Shown here piece by piece: positions 1 to 8,428 of a stretch of 59,794 bases of DNA. The notes under the pieces were generated by a model that saw only the letters and a program-made list of their open reading frames with translations, made no database searches and was not told the DNA's origin. Each line of letters begins with the position of its first letter. Positions within the stretch are counted from its first letter, which is position 1. Both the position numbers and the translations under genes were made by a program. Location: assembly GCA_964579135.1 (NCBI GenBank), contig CAZOFD010000008.1:1-59794 (forward strand). Direction: 5' to 3'. Source of the DNA: CAG-390 sp964579135 (lineage in GTDB: Bacteria > Bacillota > Clostridia > Oscillospirales > CAG-272).

Positions 1-546
1 GTTATGCAACTTGGTAAGCTCCGTTCTCATCGATGCGCGCAGTTTTGCGTCAAGGTTGGAGAGCGGCTCGTCAAGCAAGAATACTTTGGGGTTACGAACG
101 ATCACACGACCGAGTGCGACACGCTGCTTTTGACCGCCGGAGAGCGCCTTGGGCTTTCTCTCGAGCAAATGCGCGATATCGAGTATGCGAGCCGCGTTGT
201 CAACGCGCTTCTTTATTTCCTCTTTGGGGGTCTTTTGGAGTTTGAGACCGAACGCCATATTCTCGAACACCGTCATATGCGTATAGAGCGCGTAGTTCTG
301 GAAAACCATCGCAATCTCGCGGTTTTTGGGGGCAACGTCGTTAACGAGACGGTCGCCGATGAAAAGCTCGCCCTCGGAGATCTCTTCGAGTCCGGCGATC
401 ATTCTCAGCGTAGTGGTCTTACCGCAGCCCGAAGGTCCGACGAGCACCAAAAACTCCTTGTCCTTGATGTCGAGGTTAAAATCCGAAACGGCGGTAACTC
501 CGCCGGGATATTTTTTGTAGATATGCTTAAGGGTAACACTTGCCAT
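1..546 (-). CDS. Sugar-type ABC transporter ATP-binding protein (UgpC/MsmX family), C-terminus cut by window edge
   Basis: This is the nucleotide-binding subunit that powers a carbohydrate ABC importer from the cytoplasmic side. The first 182 residues are present: Walker A GPSGCGKT at about 37-44, Q-loop VFQNYALYTHMTV around 81-93, signature LSGGQKQR at 135-142, and Walker B VFLLDEPLSNLDAKLR from 155. The phrase NLDAKLR after Walker B is typical of the UgpC/MalK/MsmX subfamily, whose members often serve several sugar permeases. The C-terminal regulatory TOBE-like region lies outside the window. The start at 546 is supported by an AAGGAGG box ending about 9 bases upstream. Substrate cannot be told from this piece, and no permease or binding protein is visible here. 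Confidence 0.93.
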   Translation of the reverse strand, partial: MASVTLKHIYKKYPGGVTAVSDFNLDIKDKEFLVLVGPSGCGKTTTLRMIAGLEEISEGELFIGDRLVNDVAPKNREIAMVFQNYALYTHMTVFENMAFGLKLQKTPKEEIKKRVDNAARILDIAHLLERKPKALSGGQKQRVALGRVIVRNPKVFLLDEPLSNLDAKLRASMRTELTKLHN

Positions 547-595
547 AAGATAAAATTCCTCCTTAGGATACATCCAAACCGTATGACACACGATT

Positions 596-624
596 TTGAT
601 TAAATCAACACGTATATTGTATCA
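596..624 (-). promoter_or_regulatory. Possible extended -10 promoter with adjacent palindrome for the ABC ATPase
   Basis: On the minus strand a TGATACAAT extended -10 (616-624) lies upstream of the ATPase. No good -35 is seen at 17 bases. Just downstream is a 13-base palindrome, TTGATTTAATCAA (596-608), placed where a repressor could block transcription. Both assignments are tentative. Confidence 0.35.
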
Positions 625-746
625 AATTTTTGTTTAAAATGATAGGTGTTTATTTCCCAAATTTTAAAGCCGCCAATTGTGCATTATTTACAAAAAAGCG
701 GTCGTTTTTCTTGCACCGCACACAGAGCGCCGAAGCGAAGCGAAAC

Positions 747-768
747 AAGGGTAATTCAAATTACCCTT
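747..768 (-). terminator. Perfect 10-bp hairpin downstream of tex
   Basis: AAGGGTAATT (747-756) and AATTACCCTT (759-768) are exact inverse complements with a 2-base centre. The stem can be extended by AGCGAA/TTCGCT on the outside. It lies about 20 bases past the tex stop, but no U-run follows directly, so it may be a weak terminator or an RNA 3' end stabiliser. Confidence 0.45.
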
Positions 769-787
769 TTCGCTCCGCGGCAGCGCG

Positions 788-2953
788 TTATTCTTCCTTA
801 AACTTCATCGTCAGCGAAATACGCTTTTTCGCCGTGTCGACGGACAGCACGCGAACGCGAACCACGTCGCCGACGGAAACCACCTCGGACGGGTGCTTTA
901 TAAAGCGATCGCTCATACGCGATATATGCACAAGACCGTCTTGATGCACGCCGATATCGACGAAAGCGCCGAAATCGATAACGTTTCTTACCGTGCCGGT
1001 AAGAACCATCCCCTCTTTGAGCGAGTTTATATCAAGCACGTCCTCGCGCAGCACGGGCGCGGGAAAGCCGTCGCGCACGTCGCGCCCGGGCTTTTCAAGC
1101 TCTGCTATTATATCGTTCAGCGTAGGCTCTCCTACGCCGAGACGGGAGCATATCGTGCCCTTGTCCGCCTTTGCGACTTTGCTGCCGAGGAGCTTCAGTC
1201 CGCCGTTTCGCACGTCGTCCTCGCCGTAGCCGAAAATATCCAAAAGCCCGTGTGCCGCCGCATAGGATTCGGGGTGCACGCCGGTTGAATCGAGAACCTC
1301 GTCGGAGCCGGATACACGCAAAAATCCCGCGCACTGCTCGTATGCCTTGTTGCCGAGGCGCGGCACGCGCAAAAGCTCCTCGCGACTCTCAAACTCGCCG
1401 TTCTCCTCGCGATACTTGACGATGTTTTTCGCAACGGGCATACTTATGCCCGAAACGTATGACAAAAGCGAATACGAAGCGGTATTAAGATCGATCCCCA
1501 CCGAGTTTACGCAATCCTCGACAACACCCGTAAGAGCCTCGTCGAGCCTTGCCCCCTTCATATCGTGCTGATATTGCCCGACGCCGACGGCTTTCGGCTC
1601 TATTTTGACAAGCTCGGCAAGCGGGTCCTGCAAGCGGCGCGCGATAGAGACGGCAGAGCGCTGCGTAACGTCGAAATCGGGGAACTCTTCCGCGCCGAGT
1701 TTCGACGCCGAGTATACCGAAGCGCCCGCCTCGCTGACCATTACGTACTTGCAATTATAATCGCCGTCCCGCAAGAGCGAAGCTATAAATATCTCGCTTT
1801 CTTTCGACGCCGTGCCGTTGCCGATGGCGATAACGTCGACCCCGTATTTGCGCAAGAGCCCCGTAACGACGCGCGTACTGCCCGCGGTATCCTCGCGAGG
1901 CTTCGTGGGGTATATCACCGCGGTATCGAGCACGCGCCCCGTTTTGTCGACGACTGCGAGTTTGCACCCGGTTCTGTATCCGGGGTCGAAGCCGAGCACC
2001 GTCTTCCCTTTAAGCGGGGGCTGCATAAGCAGGTGCTTAAGGTTGTCCGCGAATACTTTTATCGCCCCCTCCGAAGCGACGTCGGTAAGATCGGCGCGTA
2101 TCTCTCTTTCGACGGACGGCGCTATCAAACGCGCGTAAGCGTCGGCAACGGCAAGCGCCATATGCTCGCGCGCGGGGCTCGAGGGATTTTTTACGTATTT
2201 CTTATACAGATAGGTCGAGGCAACGTCGCATCCGGGGTCGATCTCGACCTTGAGAAATCCCTCTTTTTCGCCTCTGTTGATCGCAAGCACGCGGTGAGGA
2301 AGTATCTTCTTCAGCTTTTCCGTAAAATCGTAATACTGCGCGTAAACGGAGTCTTCGTCTTTCGCGGCAATCGAACGCAGCGAACCGTGCTCTGCCGTCA
2401 ACGTCCTCACCGACTTGCGGCTGACGGCGTCGTCGGATATCTCCTCGGCTATTATATCGCGTGCACCCGCCAAAGCCGCACCGGCGCCGTCTACACCCGC
2501 CTCGGCGTTCACGTATTCCTCGGCGATCGCTTCGAGCGGCTTTTCGTACGAATCGCGTTGTTCCCCGATAAGTTTCGCAAGCGGCTCGAGACCGCGTTCG
2601 CGTGCGACGGAAGCGCGAGTCTTGCGCTTCGGACGGAACGGGCGGTATATATCGTCCACCTCCGTCATCGTATTCGCGCAGTCTATCGCCGCGGCGATCT
2701 CGCTCGTAAGTTTGCCCTGCGCTTCGATAAGTTTTTTTACCTCGTCACGGCGCTTTTCTATACCGCGCAGATAGGTAAGGCGATCGAAAAGCTCTCTTAA
2801 AACGGTGTCGTCAAGCGACCCCGTCACCTCTTTGCGGTATCTCGCTATAAACGGGATGGTGTTTCCCTCGTCGATCAGCGCGACGGTCTTTGCCACTCGA
2901 TCCTCGCCGATGCCGAACTCGGCTGCAAGTATCTTCTCTATCTCGTTTGCCAT
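788..2953 (-). CDS. tex: Tex family S1 RNA-binding transcription accessory protein
   Basis: This 721-aa protein matches the usual length of bacterial Tex, a nucleic-acid-binding protein linked to transcription tolerance of stress and toxin expression. The N-terminal helical region is followed by a YqgF/RuvX-like nuclease fold (around VLGFDPGYRTGCKLAVVDKTG, roughly residues 320-345). Helix-hairpin-helix repeats come next (VGIDLNTASYSLLSYVSGI, roughly 490-560). A C-terminal S1 domain follows (GTVRNVIDFGAFVDIGVHQD to KKRISLTMK, about 650-720). It is the last gene of a minus-strand operon with rsuA, whose stop lies 20 bases upstream of the tex start. The identification rests on the full domain order and is secure; the physiological role in this organism is not known. 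Confidence 0.96.
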   Translation of the reverse strand: MANEIEKILAAEFGIGEDRVAKTVALIDEGNTIPFIARYRKEVTGSLDDTVLRELFDRLTYLRGIEKRRDEVKKLIEAQGKLTSEIAAAIDCANTMTEVDDIYRPFRPKRKTRASVARERGLEPLAKLIGEQRDSYEKPLEAIAEEYVNAEAGVDGAGAALAGARDIIAEEISDDAVSRKSVRTLTAEHGSLRSIAAKDEDSVYAQYYDFTEKLKKILPHRVLAINRGEKEGFLKVEIDPGCDVASTYLYKKYVKNPSSPAREHMALAVADAYARLIAPSVEREIRADLTDVASEGAIKVFADNLKHLLMQPPLKGKTVLGFDPGYRTGCKLAVVDKTGRVLDTAVIYPTKPREDTAGSTRVVTGLLRKYGVDVIAIGNGTASKESEIFIASLLRDGDYNCKYVMVSEAGASVYSASKLGAEEFPDFDVTQRSAVSIARRLQDPLAELVKIEPKAVGVGQYQHDMKGARLDEALTGVVEDCVNSVGIDLNTASYSLLSYVSGISMPVAKNIVKYREENGEFESREELLRVPRLGNKAYEQCAGFLRVSGSDEVLDSTGVHPESYAAAHGLLDIFGYGEDDVRNGGLKLLGSKVAKADKGTICSRLGVGEPTLNDIIAELEKPGRDVRDGFPAPVLREDVLDINSLKEGMVLTGTVRNVIDFGAFVDIGVHQDGLVHISRMSDRFIKHPSEVVSVGDVVRVRVLSVDTAKKRISLTMKFKEE

Positions 2954-2973
2954 TGATATTTTCTCCGTATCGT

Positions 2974-3693
2974 TTATTTTTCAAGCTCGGCGACTGCATA
3001 AAGAGCCGCGACCTCTTCGTCCGTCAGATATCTCCACTCACCGCGTGCAAGCTTCCCGTCAAGTTCGAGCGGTCCGAAAGACAGACGCTCGAGCGCCGTT
3101 ATCTCGTTCCCCACGGCGCCGAACATTTGCTTTATCTGATGATATCTGCCCTCGAAGATCGTTATCTCCCCTGCGAAGTCTCGTGCGTCGAGATCGCACG
3201 GCACGGTCAGGTGACCGCCCTCTATATATACGCCGTCGCGCAGTTTTTGCGCGTCCGACGGGGAGAGCGGCGAGGCGCACCCGTAAGCGTATCGCTTGGG
3301 GACGTGTCGCGCGGGCGACAAGAGACGGTGGGCAAGCTCCCCGTCGTCGGTCAGTAGCATAAGCCCCACCGTATATTTGTCGAGCCTGCCGCAGGGAAAA
3401 ACGCGCGACGCGTCGCGCTCGTCCAAAAGCTCGGTAACGACGGGCGTGCCGCGCGAATCTTCCGTCGCGCTGACGTAGCCCTCGGGTTTGTTCAGCATCA
3501 CGTAAACGTTTTTGCGATATATCACGGGCTCGCCCATATACGTGACGCGATCGCTATTTTCGTCTATCTTTACCGACGCGGAAAGCGGCACCTCGCCGTT
3601 AAGGCGTATCCGCCCCGCACGTACGGCACGTGATGCGTCCTTGCGGGACAGCACTCCCGCCTCGGACAAAAATCTGTCAAGTCTCATTTCCAT
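2974..3693 (-). CDS. rsuA: RsuA-type small-subunit rRNA pseudouridine synthase
   Basis: A 239-aa member of the RsuA/RluB/RluE/RluF family, which isomerises specific uridines of rRNA. The N-terminal S4 RNA-binding domain runs from about residue 3 to 60 (LDRFLSEAGVLSRKDASRAV). The catalytic domain carries the family motif GRLDKYTVGLMLLTDDGELA near residues 102-121, which holds the catalytic Asp of GRLD, and the later motif EGRYHQIKQMFGAVGNEI. Length and motifs fit the enzyme that modifies 16S position 516, although the exact site is inferred. It lies between a 31-codon membrane peptide gene (6 bases upstream) and tex (20 bases downstream), suggesting one transcript. Confidence 0.92.
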   Translation of the reverse strand: MEMRLDRFLSEAGVLSRKDASRAVRAGRIRLNGEVPLSASVKIDENSDRVTYMGEPVIYRKNVYVMLNKPEGYVSATEDSRGTPVVTELLDERDASRVFPCGRLDKYTVGLMLLTDDGELAHRLLSPARHVPKRYAYGCASPLSPSDAQKLRDGVYIEGGHLTVPCDLDARDFAGEITIFEGRYHQIKQMFGAVGNEITALERLSFGPLELDGKLARGEWRYLTDEEVAALYAVAELEK

Positions 3694-3699
3694 ACCGTT

Positions 3700-3795
3700 T
3701 CATTTTACCGTCAGCACGATGTAAACGAGGCTGCCGACAAGCAGCAAAGCGACACCGAAAGCTATGGCAATATCTCTTAACGTTTTGTTTTTCAT
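3700..3795 (-). CDS. 31-aa predicted single-pass membrane peptide, first gene of the rsuA-tex operon
   Basis: A very short reading frame of 31 codons. It begins MKNKTLRDIAIAFG and continues as one uninterrupted hydrophobic stretch of about 20 residues, ending with a Lys. The charge pattern predicts a single membrane segment with the N-terminus in the cytoplasm. Support for expression: a GGAGG Shine-Dalgarno box lies about 6 bases before the ATG, a near-consensus promoter sits 47 bases upstream, and the stop is only 6 bases before the rsuA start. I do not recognise a family. It could be a genuine small protein, or a leader whose translation couples to rsuA. Confidence 0.6.
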   Translation of the reverse strand: MKNKTLRDIAIAFGVALLLVGSLVYIVLTVK

Positions 3796-3841
3796 TCGCG
3801 CCTCCCGAAGTTATATGTAGCACGGCGCAAAACTCCGTTTG

Positions 3842-3870
3842 ATTATATCATATTTTTGCGTTTTTGTAAA
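3842..3870 (-). promoter_or_regulatory. SigA-type promoter for the small ORF-rsuA-tex operon
   Basis: Minus strand TTTACA (-35, 3865-3870), a 17-base spacer, then TATAAT (-10, 3842-3847) preceded by TGA, an extended -10. The spacing is ideal and no gene lies between it and the operon start at 3795. The 3871-4081 stretch beyond holds only a small GC-rich hairpin (3944-3959) and no clear promoter for ptsH. Confidence 0.75.
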
Positions 3871-4081
3871 GTCGTTTATTCGCTCCGCGGCACGACCGCA
3901 AAGCCCCGAAAAGTCACAAAGCGCCGCGACGTAAAAACGAGTTCGGCGCGACCGCGCCGGCGAATAACGAAAAAACGGTCGTTGACCCGCCGCAATACGC
4001 GAATATTTGCCGATTATCCGCTCAATAATATTACCGAACGTTGCCGCGAAAGCGGCGGAAAGGCGACTTGTAACGAGCAAG

Positions 4082-4354
4082 ATGATAACTTTTACCTACA
4101 CCGTCGGAGATAAAAACGGTATACACGCAAGACCTGCCGGAACGATAGTAAACACCGCGAAAAAATACGCCTGCGAGATAACGATAAAAAAAGACGGCAC
4201 CGCCGCGGAAAAAGCCGTCGACGCCAAGCGACTTTTTTCCGTTATGAGCCTCGGAGCCGTGTTCGGAGATCGGCTGGTATTCGCTTTAAGCGGGCAAGAC
4301 GAGGTCGCGGCGGCAAAAGAACTCGAGGAGGTATGCCGCAAAACGCTCGGATAA
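4082..4354 (+). CDS. ptsH: Phosphocarrier protein HPr
   Basis: A 90-aa HPr that relays phosphate from enzyme I to the IIA proteins of the sugar phosphotransferase system. The phosphorylatable His is His15 within NGIHARPAG, exactly at the family position, which also fixes the start at this ATG. The second conserved region reads AKRLFSVMSLGA. In most HPr proteins the residue after this Lys is Ser46, the target of HPr kinase in Gram-positive bacteria; here it is Arg (residue 50 by local count, owing to a 4-residue longer loop before it). It is the first gene of a four-gene PTS cluster, 4 bases before ptsI. No convincing promoter or strong Shine-Dalgarno box is seen upstream. Confidence 0.93.
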   Translation: MITFTYTVGDKNGIHARPAGTIVNTAKKYACEITIKKDGTAAEKAVDAKRLFSVMSLGAVFGDRLVFALSGQDEVAAAKELEEVCRKTLG

Positions 4355-4358
4355 AAAG

Positions 4359-6026
4359 ATGGCAAAAACAAAAAACGATATAAAAGGCAGTGCGCCCGAA
4401 ATATACCACGGTACGGCGGTAACGCCGCTTATCGACATCGGCACACTGAGATTCGTTGGCGGCGCAAGCGGCGAAGAACGCCGAGAATTCCTCGGCGAGC
4501 GTGCCGAGACCGAACTTTTTTTAAGGGCGCGCGAGCGCGCCGCAGCGAACCTTGCGCACGCCGCCGAACGGCAAAAAGACAAAGAGATCGCAGAGATACT
4601 GCATATACACGTCGCTTTGCTCGAAGACGAAGACGTTACGGATGCGATACGCTCGGAGATACGCGCAGGGCACACGGCGGAGGCGGCGGTGCGGCTGGCG
4701 GCGGATTCTCTGTGCGCCGTTTTCGACTCTATGGGCAGCGAATACCTGCGCGCAAGGAGCGCCGACCTACGAGACGTTTTAAGAGCCGTATCGGCGGAAC
4801 TGCACGGCGGGTCGGAAGCCGAGGCGAGCGACGACGACTCCATCCTCGTCGCTCGCGAATTCTCACCCGCCGAGATATCCGCGCTCTCGCGCAAAAAGGT
4901 GCGCGGCATCGTCGCCCTCGACGGCTCCGTTACCTCACATGCGGCTATAACGGCACGTGCGGCAACGATCCCCGCCGTTTTCGGGCTCGGCGACGTGCCC
5001 GAAAGACTTGACGGCGCACGCGCGGTAATAGACGGCGAAAAGGGCGAGATCACGGTATTTCCGACCGACGCGCAGATCGCCGAAGCCTTAAAACGAAAAA
5101 CGTCGGCAAAAGAACGGGCTTTGCGTTTGCGCGAACTTTTGCCACTCCCCTGCCGCACGGCAAACGGGCGCAGGATACTGCTTTGCGCCAACGCGACGTC
5201 GCTCGCGGAGGCAACCCTCGCCGCCGAATACGCCGCAGACGGCATAGGACTTTTCAGAAGCGAATTTTTGTTTTTGAATTCGCGCGAGTTGCCGAGCGAG
5301 GAGCGCCAATTCGGCGAATACCGCGCCCTTGTCGCCGCGATGGGCAAAGAGCGCCCCGTCGTTATTCGAGCGCTCGACGTCGGCTCGGACAAACCGCTGC
5401 CTGGCGGAGAAAAGCACGACTCGAGCGAAGCCAATCCCGCACTCGGCGTTCGGGGCATCCGTTTTCTTTTATCCCGGCGCGAGATATTCATAACGCAAAT
5501 TCGGGCGATACTGCGTGCGGCGGCGTACGGCAACGTCGCGCTTATGCTGCCGATGATCTCGTGCGAGCACGAAGTGCGCGAAGCTCGCAAGCTGATATGC
5601 GCCGCCGCGGATTCTCTCGCCGAAGAGGGCATCCCTTTCGGGCGCGGCGTACCCGTCGGTATAATGATAGAGACCCCCGCCGCCGCGATAATGGCAGACA
5701 AGCTCGCGCGCGTTTCGGACTTTTTCTCCGTCGGTACGAACGACCTTTGCCAATACACCCTCGCCGCAGACAGGCAAAACTCCGCGCTCGGAGATCTATT
5801 CGGCTTGCCGAACGTGCTCGAGCCCGTTTTTCGCCTTATCGAGCGCGCAGCGGGCGCGATACACGCCTCGGGCAACGACAAATGGATCGGAATCTGCGGC
5901 GAGCTCGCAGCCGACGCGTCGCTGACGCAACGGTTTATCGATTGCGGCGCGGACGAATTGTCGGTCTCGCCGACTTTTATACCCACTGTCAAAGAAAAGA
6001 TCCTAAACACAGTTTCGAAAGAGTGA
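4359..6026 (+). CDS. ptsI: PTS enzyme I (phosphoenolpyruvate-protein phosphotransferase)
   Basis: A 555-aa enzyme I, slightly shorter than the usual 570-575. It autophosphorylates from phosphoenolpyruvate and passes the phosphate to HPr in the cytoplasm. The phosphohistidine lies in GSVTSHAAITARA (His194). The C-terminal PEP-binding barrel shows ALDVGSDKPLPGG, the LPMIS strand, the FFSVGTNDLCQYTLAADRQN segment and the active-site Cys in IGICGELAAD (Cys513). The N-terminus is diverged from the textbook form but keeps the helical HPr-binding stretch. It follows ptsH by 4 bases and precedes the IIA gene by 8 bases, so co-translation within one operon is expected. Confidence 0.96.
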   Translation: MAKTKNDIKGSAPEIYHGTAVTPLIDIGTLRFVGGASGEERREFLGERAETELFLRARERAAANLAHAAERQKDKEIAEILHIHVALLEDEDVTDAIRSEIRAGHTAEAAVRLAADSLCAVFDSMGSEYLRARSADLRDVLRAVSAELHGGSEAEASDDDSILVAREFSPAEISALSRKKVRGIVALDGSVTSHAAITARAATIPAVFGLGDVPERLDGARAVIDGEKGEITVFPTDAQIAEALKRKTSAKERALRLRELLPLPCRTANGRRILLCANATSLAEATLAAEYAADGIGLFRSEFLFLNSRELPSEERQFGEYRALVAAMGKERPVVIRALDVGSDKPLPGGEKHDSSEANPALGVRGIRFLLSRREIFITQIRAILRAAAYGNVALMLPMISCEHEVREARKLICAAADSLAEEGIPFGRGVPVGIMIETPAAAIMADKLARVSDFFSVGTNDLCQYTLAADRQNSALGDLFGLPNVLEPVFRLIERAAGAIHASGNDKWIGICGELAADASLTQRFIDCGADELSVSPTFIPTVKEKILNTVSKE

Positions 6027-6034
6027 GGACGAAA

Positions 6035-6517
6035 ATGAAAAAGAAAAAGATCGAGCCGTGTCGCCTCGTTGCGGTCGCAAACGGCGAAGCGATCCCGCTC
6101 GCAAGCGTCAAAGACGAAGCCTTTTCCTCGGGGATGCTCGGGTGCGGCTTCGGTCTGATACCCGAAGACGGCAAAATATTCTCGCCCGCCGACGGCGAGA
6201 TCGTCGGCGTCTCGAGTGCGCTCCACGCATACAACTTAAGGACGTCGCGCGGTCACGACGTACTTATACACGTCGGCATCGAGACCGTTTCGCTCGGCGG
6301 GCGCGGCTTTTTCCCCACTGTGAAAAAGGGGACTCGCGTACTTTCCGGTTGCCCCATAGCGACGTTCGACCCAGACGTGATAAAAGAGGCGGGGCTTGAC
6401 ACTACGATCGCCGTTATAGTAACGGGCGGCGAGGTCGCGAACGCAAAATTCGAATACGGCGCCGTTAAGGGCGGCGCAAGCACGGTCATGACTTGGGATG
6501 CGGAGGGCAAAAAATGA
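6035..6517 (+). CDS. crr: PTS glucose-family IIA component (EIIA-Glc type)
   Basis: A 160-aa stand-alone IIA domain of the glucose/sucrose PTS family. It takes phosphate from HPr and gives it to the IIB domain of the following permease. The fold's two active-site histidines are visible: the substrate-side His in SALHAYNL (His64) and the phosphorylated His in VLIHVGIETV (His79). The segment FSPADGEIVGV is also family-typical. The start at 6035 follows a GTGAGGAC stretch. Its TGA stop overlaps the ATG of the IIBC gene (ATGA), showing tight translational coupling. Whether it also acts as a regulator, as Crr does in enteric bacteria, cannot be inferred. Confidence 0.93.
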   Translation: MKKKKIEPCRLVAVANGEAIPLASVKDEAFSSGMLGCGFGLIPEDGKIFSPADGEIVGVSSALHAYNLRTSRGHDVLIHVGIETVSLGGRGFFPTVKKGTRVLSGCPIATFDPDVIKEAGLDTTIAVIVTGGEVANAKFEYGAVKGGASTVMTWDAEGKK

Positions 6518-8181
6518 TATCTCGACGCGAAGCGCAAGGGCGCAAAACCGACCCACGGCTTTTCGGAGTACTGCAAAGGGTGGGGCGCGCCTTTATGCTG
6601 CCGATAGCGCTGCTGCCGATAGCCGGGCTTTTGCTCGGCGTCGGCGCCTCGCTGACCAACGGTGCGATGATAGAGGCATACGGGCTCGGGGACGTGCTCG
6701 GCGAGGGAAGTGCGGCATATGCGTTTTTCTCCGTCGTATCCGACGTCGGCTCGATAATATTCGACAACCTGCCTCTTCTTTTCGCTATGGGCATCGCTCT
6801 CGGTATGGCGGAAAGCGAAAAAGGCACGGCGACCCTCTCCGCCGCCATCGCGTTTTTCGTTATGCACGAAACGATCGGCTCGCTCCTCAAAATAAGCGGC
6901 AGATTGAGTGACGCGGCGTTGCCCGAGGGCAGTATCGCGAACGTCGTGGGCATCACGTCGCTCGAGATGGGCGTTTTCGGCGGCATAATTGTCGGGCTCG
7001 GCGTTGCGGCGCTGCACAATAGGTTTTACAAGATCAAGTTGCCCGCCGTCATATCGTTTTTCGGCGGCACGCGTTTCGTCCCCATAATATCCACGGTAGC
7101 ATACGCAGCCGTGGGTGCGTTGATGTTCGTTTTTTGGCCATATATCCAAAGCGCCATATATTCGCTCGGCTCTCTCGTCGTGGAATCGGGCTACGCGGGC
7201 ACTTTTTTGTACGGATTTATCGAGCGGCTGCTGATACCTTTCGGTCTGCACCACGTTTTTTATCTGCCGTTTTGGCAAACGGGGCTCGGCGGCACGGCAT
7301 TGATAGACGGCGCCCTCGTATCCGGAGCGCAAAACATCTTTTTCGCCGAGCTCGCTTCTTCGTCGACAACGGCTTTTTCCGTATCGGCAACGCGCTTTAT
7401 GGCGGGCAAATTCCCGTTTATGATATTCGGGCTGCCGGGCGCCGCTCTCGCTATGTACGCCACGGCTAAGCGCGAAAAGAAAAAAGCCGCCGGCGGAATA
7501 TTGCTTTCCGCGGCGATAACCGCGGCTCTTACTGGCATCACGGAGCCGCTTGAATTCACGTTTTTGTTCGTCGCTCCCCTGCTCTACGTTCTGCACTCGG
7601 TGCTCGCGGGGCTCTCGTATATGCTGATGCACGTATTAAACGTCGGCGTAGGTATGACTTTTTCGGGCGGTATCATCGACCTTATACTGTTCGGCGTGCT
7701 CCAAGGCAACGAAAAAACGAATTGGACGTCGATAATCGCAGTGGGCGCGATATATTTTGCGCTGTATTTCGTGCTGTTCGGATACGCGATAAAACGCTTT
7801 AACTATTCGACGCCGGGGCGCGAGGCGGACGGAAACGCGCCGAAGCTCTACACCCGATCCGATCTCGACGCGAAAAACAGCGTCAAAGCGCAAAGTACCG
7901 CTCCGCGCGAGCCCGAGCTTTCGGACGCCGCGGTCGGCCTCGAGCCGCTGCCGTCGCTGATTTTGCGCGGCATCGGCGGCAAAACCAACGTCGAAACGCT
8001 CGACGCGTGCGCAACGCGACTTAGGATAACGATAAAAAATGCCGACGACGTAAACGACGATCTGCTTAAGATGAGCGGCGCGGCGGGCATCATACGGCGC
8101 GGGAACGGCATACAAATCGTTTACGGTCCGCAAGCCGACGTTATCAAAAGCGAACTCGAAGAATATATGTCGTCTCTTTAA
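6514..8181 (+). CDS. PTS glucose/N-acetylglucosamine-type IIBC permease
   Basis: A 555-aa membrane permease that imports and phosphorylates a hexose. The N-terminal IIC domain (about residues 20-430) holds repeated hydrophobic segments and the substrate motif GITEPLEFTFLF. A linker leads to the C-terminal IIB domain (about 470-555), whose phosphocysteine lies in LDACATRLRI (Cys499). The start at 6514 overlaps the IIA stop and is preceded by a GGAGGG box. The order IIC-IIB with a separate IIA resembles PtsG and NagE relatives; sequence alone does not separate glucose from GlcNAc or maltose. The operon ends in a strong bidirectional hairpin at 8281-8322. Confidence 0.92.
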   Translation: MISRREAQGRKTDPRLFGVLQRVGRAFMLPIALLPIAGLLLGVGASLTNGAMIEAYGLGDVLGEGSAAYAFFSVVSDVGSIIFDNLPLLFAMGIALGMAESEKGTATLSAAIAFFVMHETIGSLLKISGRLSDAALPEGSIANVVGITSLEMGVFGGIIVGLGVAALHNRFYKIKLPAVISFFGGTRFVPIISTVAYAAVGALMFVFWPYIQSAIYSLGSLVVESGYAGTFLYGFIERLLIPFGLHHVFYLPFWQTGLGGTALIDGALVSGAQNIFFAELASSSTTAFSVSATRFMAGKFPFMIFGLPGAALAMYATAKREKKKAAGGILLSAAITAALTGITEPLEFTFLFVAPLLYVLHSVLAGLSYMLMHVLNVGVGMTFSGGIIDLILFGVLQGNEKTNWTSIIAVGAIYFALYFVLFGYAIKRFNYSTPGREADGNAPKLYTRSDLDAKNSVKAQSTAPREPELSDAAVGLEPLPSLILRGIGGKTNVETLDACATRLRITIKNADDVNDDLLKMSGAAGIIRRGNGIQIVYGPQADVIKSELEEYMSSL

Positions 8182-8280
8182 GCAAGCCGCGTGCGACAGG
8201 CGAAAAGCGCATGCAAAAAGCACACCGAAAGCATTTGCCGCCAACGCCGCGCGAGGTCGCGCAAATATCGATCAAAGCGA

Positions 8281-8322
8281 AAAAGACCGCGCCGCAGGAA
8301 AAATCCTGCGGCGCGGTCTTTT
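8281..8322. terminator. Bidirectional terminator between the PTS operon and the metal exporter gene
   Basis: A 19-bp perfect stem (8281-8299 with 8304-8322) closes on an AAAA loop. The base is A-rich on one side and U-rich on the other, so it can work in both directions between the two convergent units. Confidence 0.9.
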
Positions 8323-8428
8323 ATTTCGGGCGTTTTCGCCCCGCTTATCACGCGACCGTGCGCCTCATCCGCGAGACGCTCGAGCGGTCGCTGCGTTTGT
8401 CGACCTGCCGATAAACGCCGATTTACGA

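Noticed and set aside
596..608. TTGAT-TAA-ATCAA as an FNR site
   Set aside because: The FNR consensus needs four bases between the arms; here there are three. Left only as a possible palindrome.
3944..3959. GC-rich hairpin CGGCGC/GCGCCG upstream of ptsH as a PTS antitermination site
   Set aside because: No U-run follows and no antiterminator gene is near; probably a chance feature of GC-rich spacer sequence.
4286..6226. A 646-codon open frame on the minus strand opposite ptsI
   Set aside because: Ser/Arg/Ala-rich composition without any motif, antisense to a clear enzyme I gene. Same cause as the other long mirror frames (1565-2800, 40871-42409, 46212-47924).
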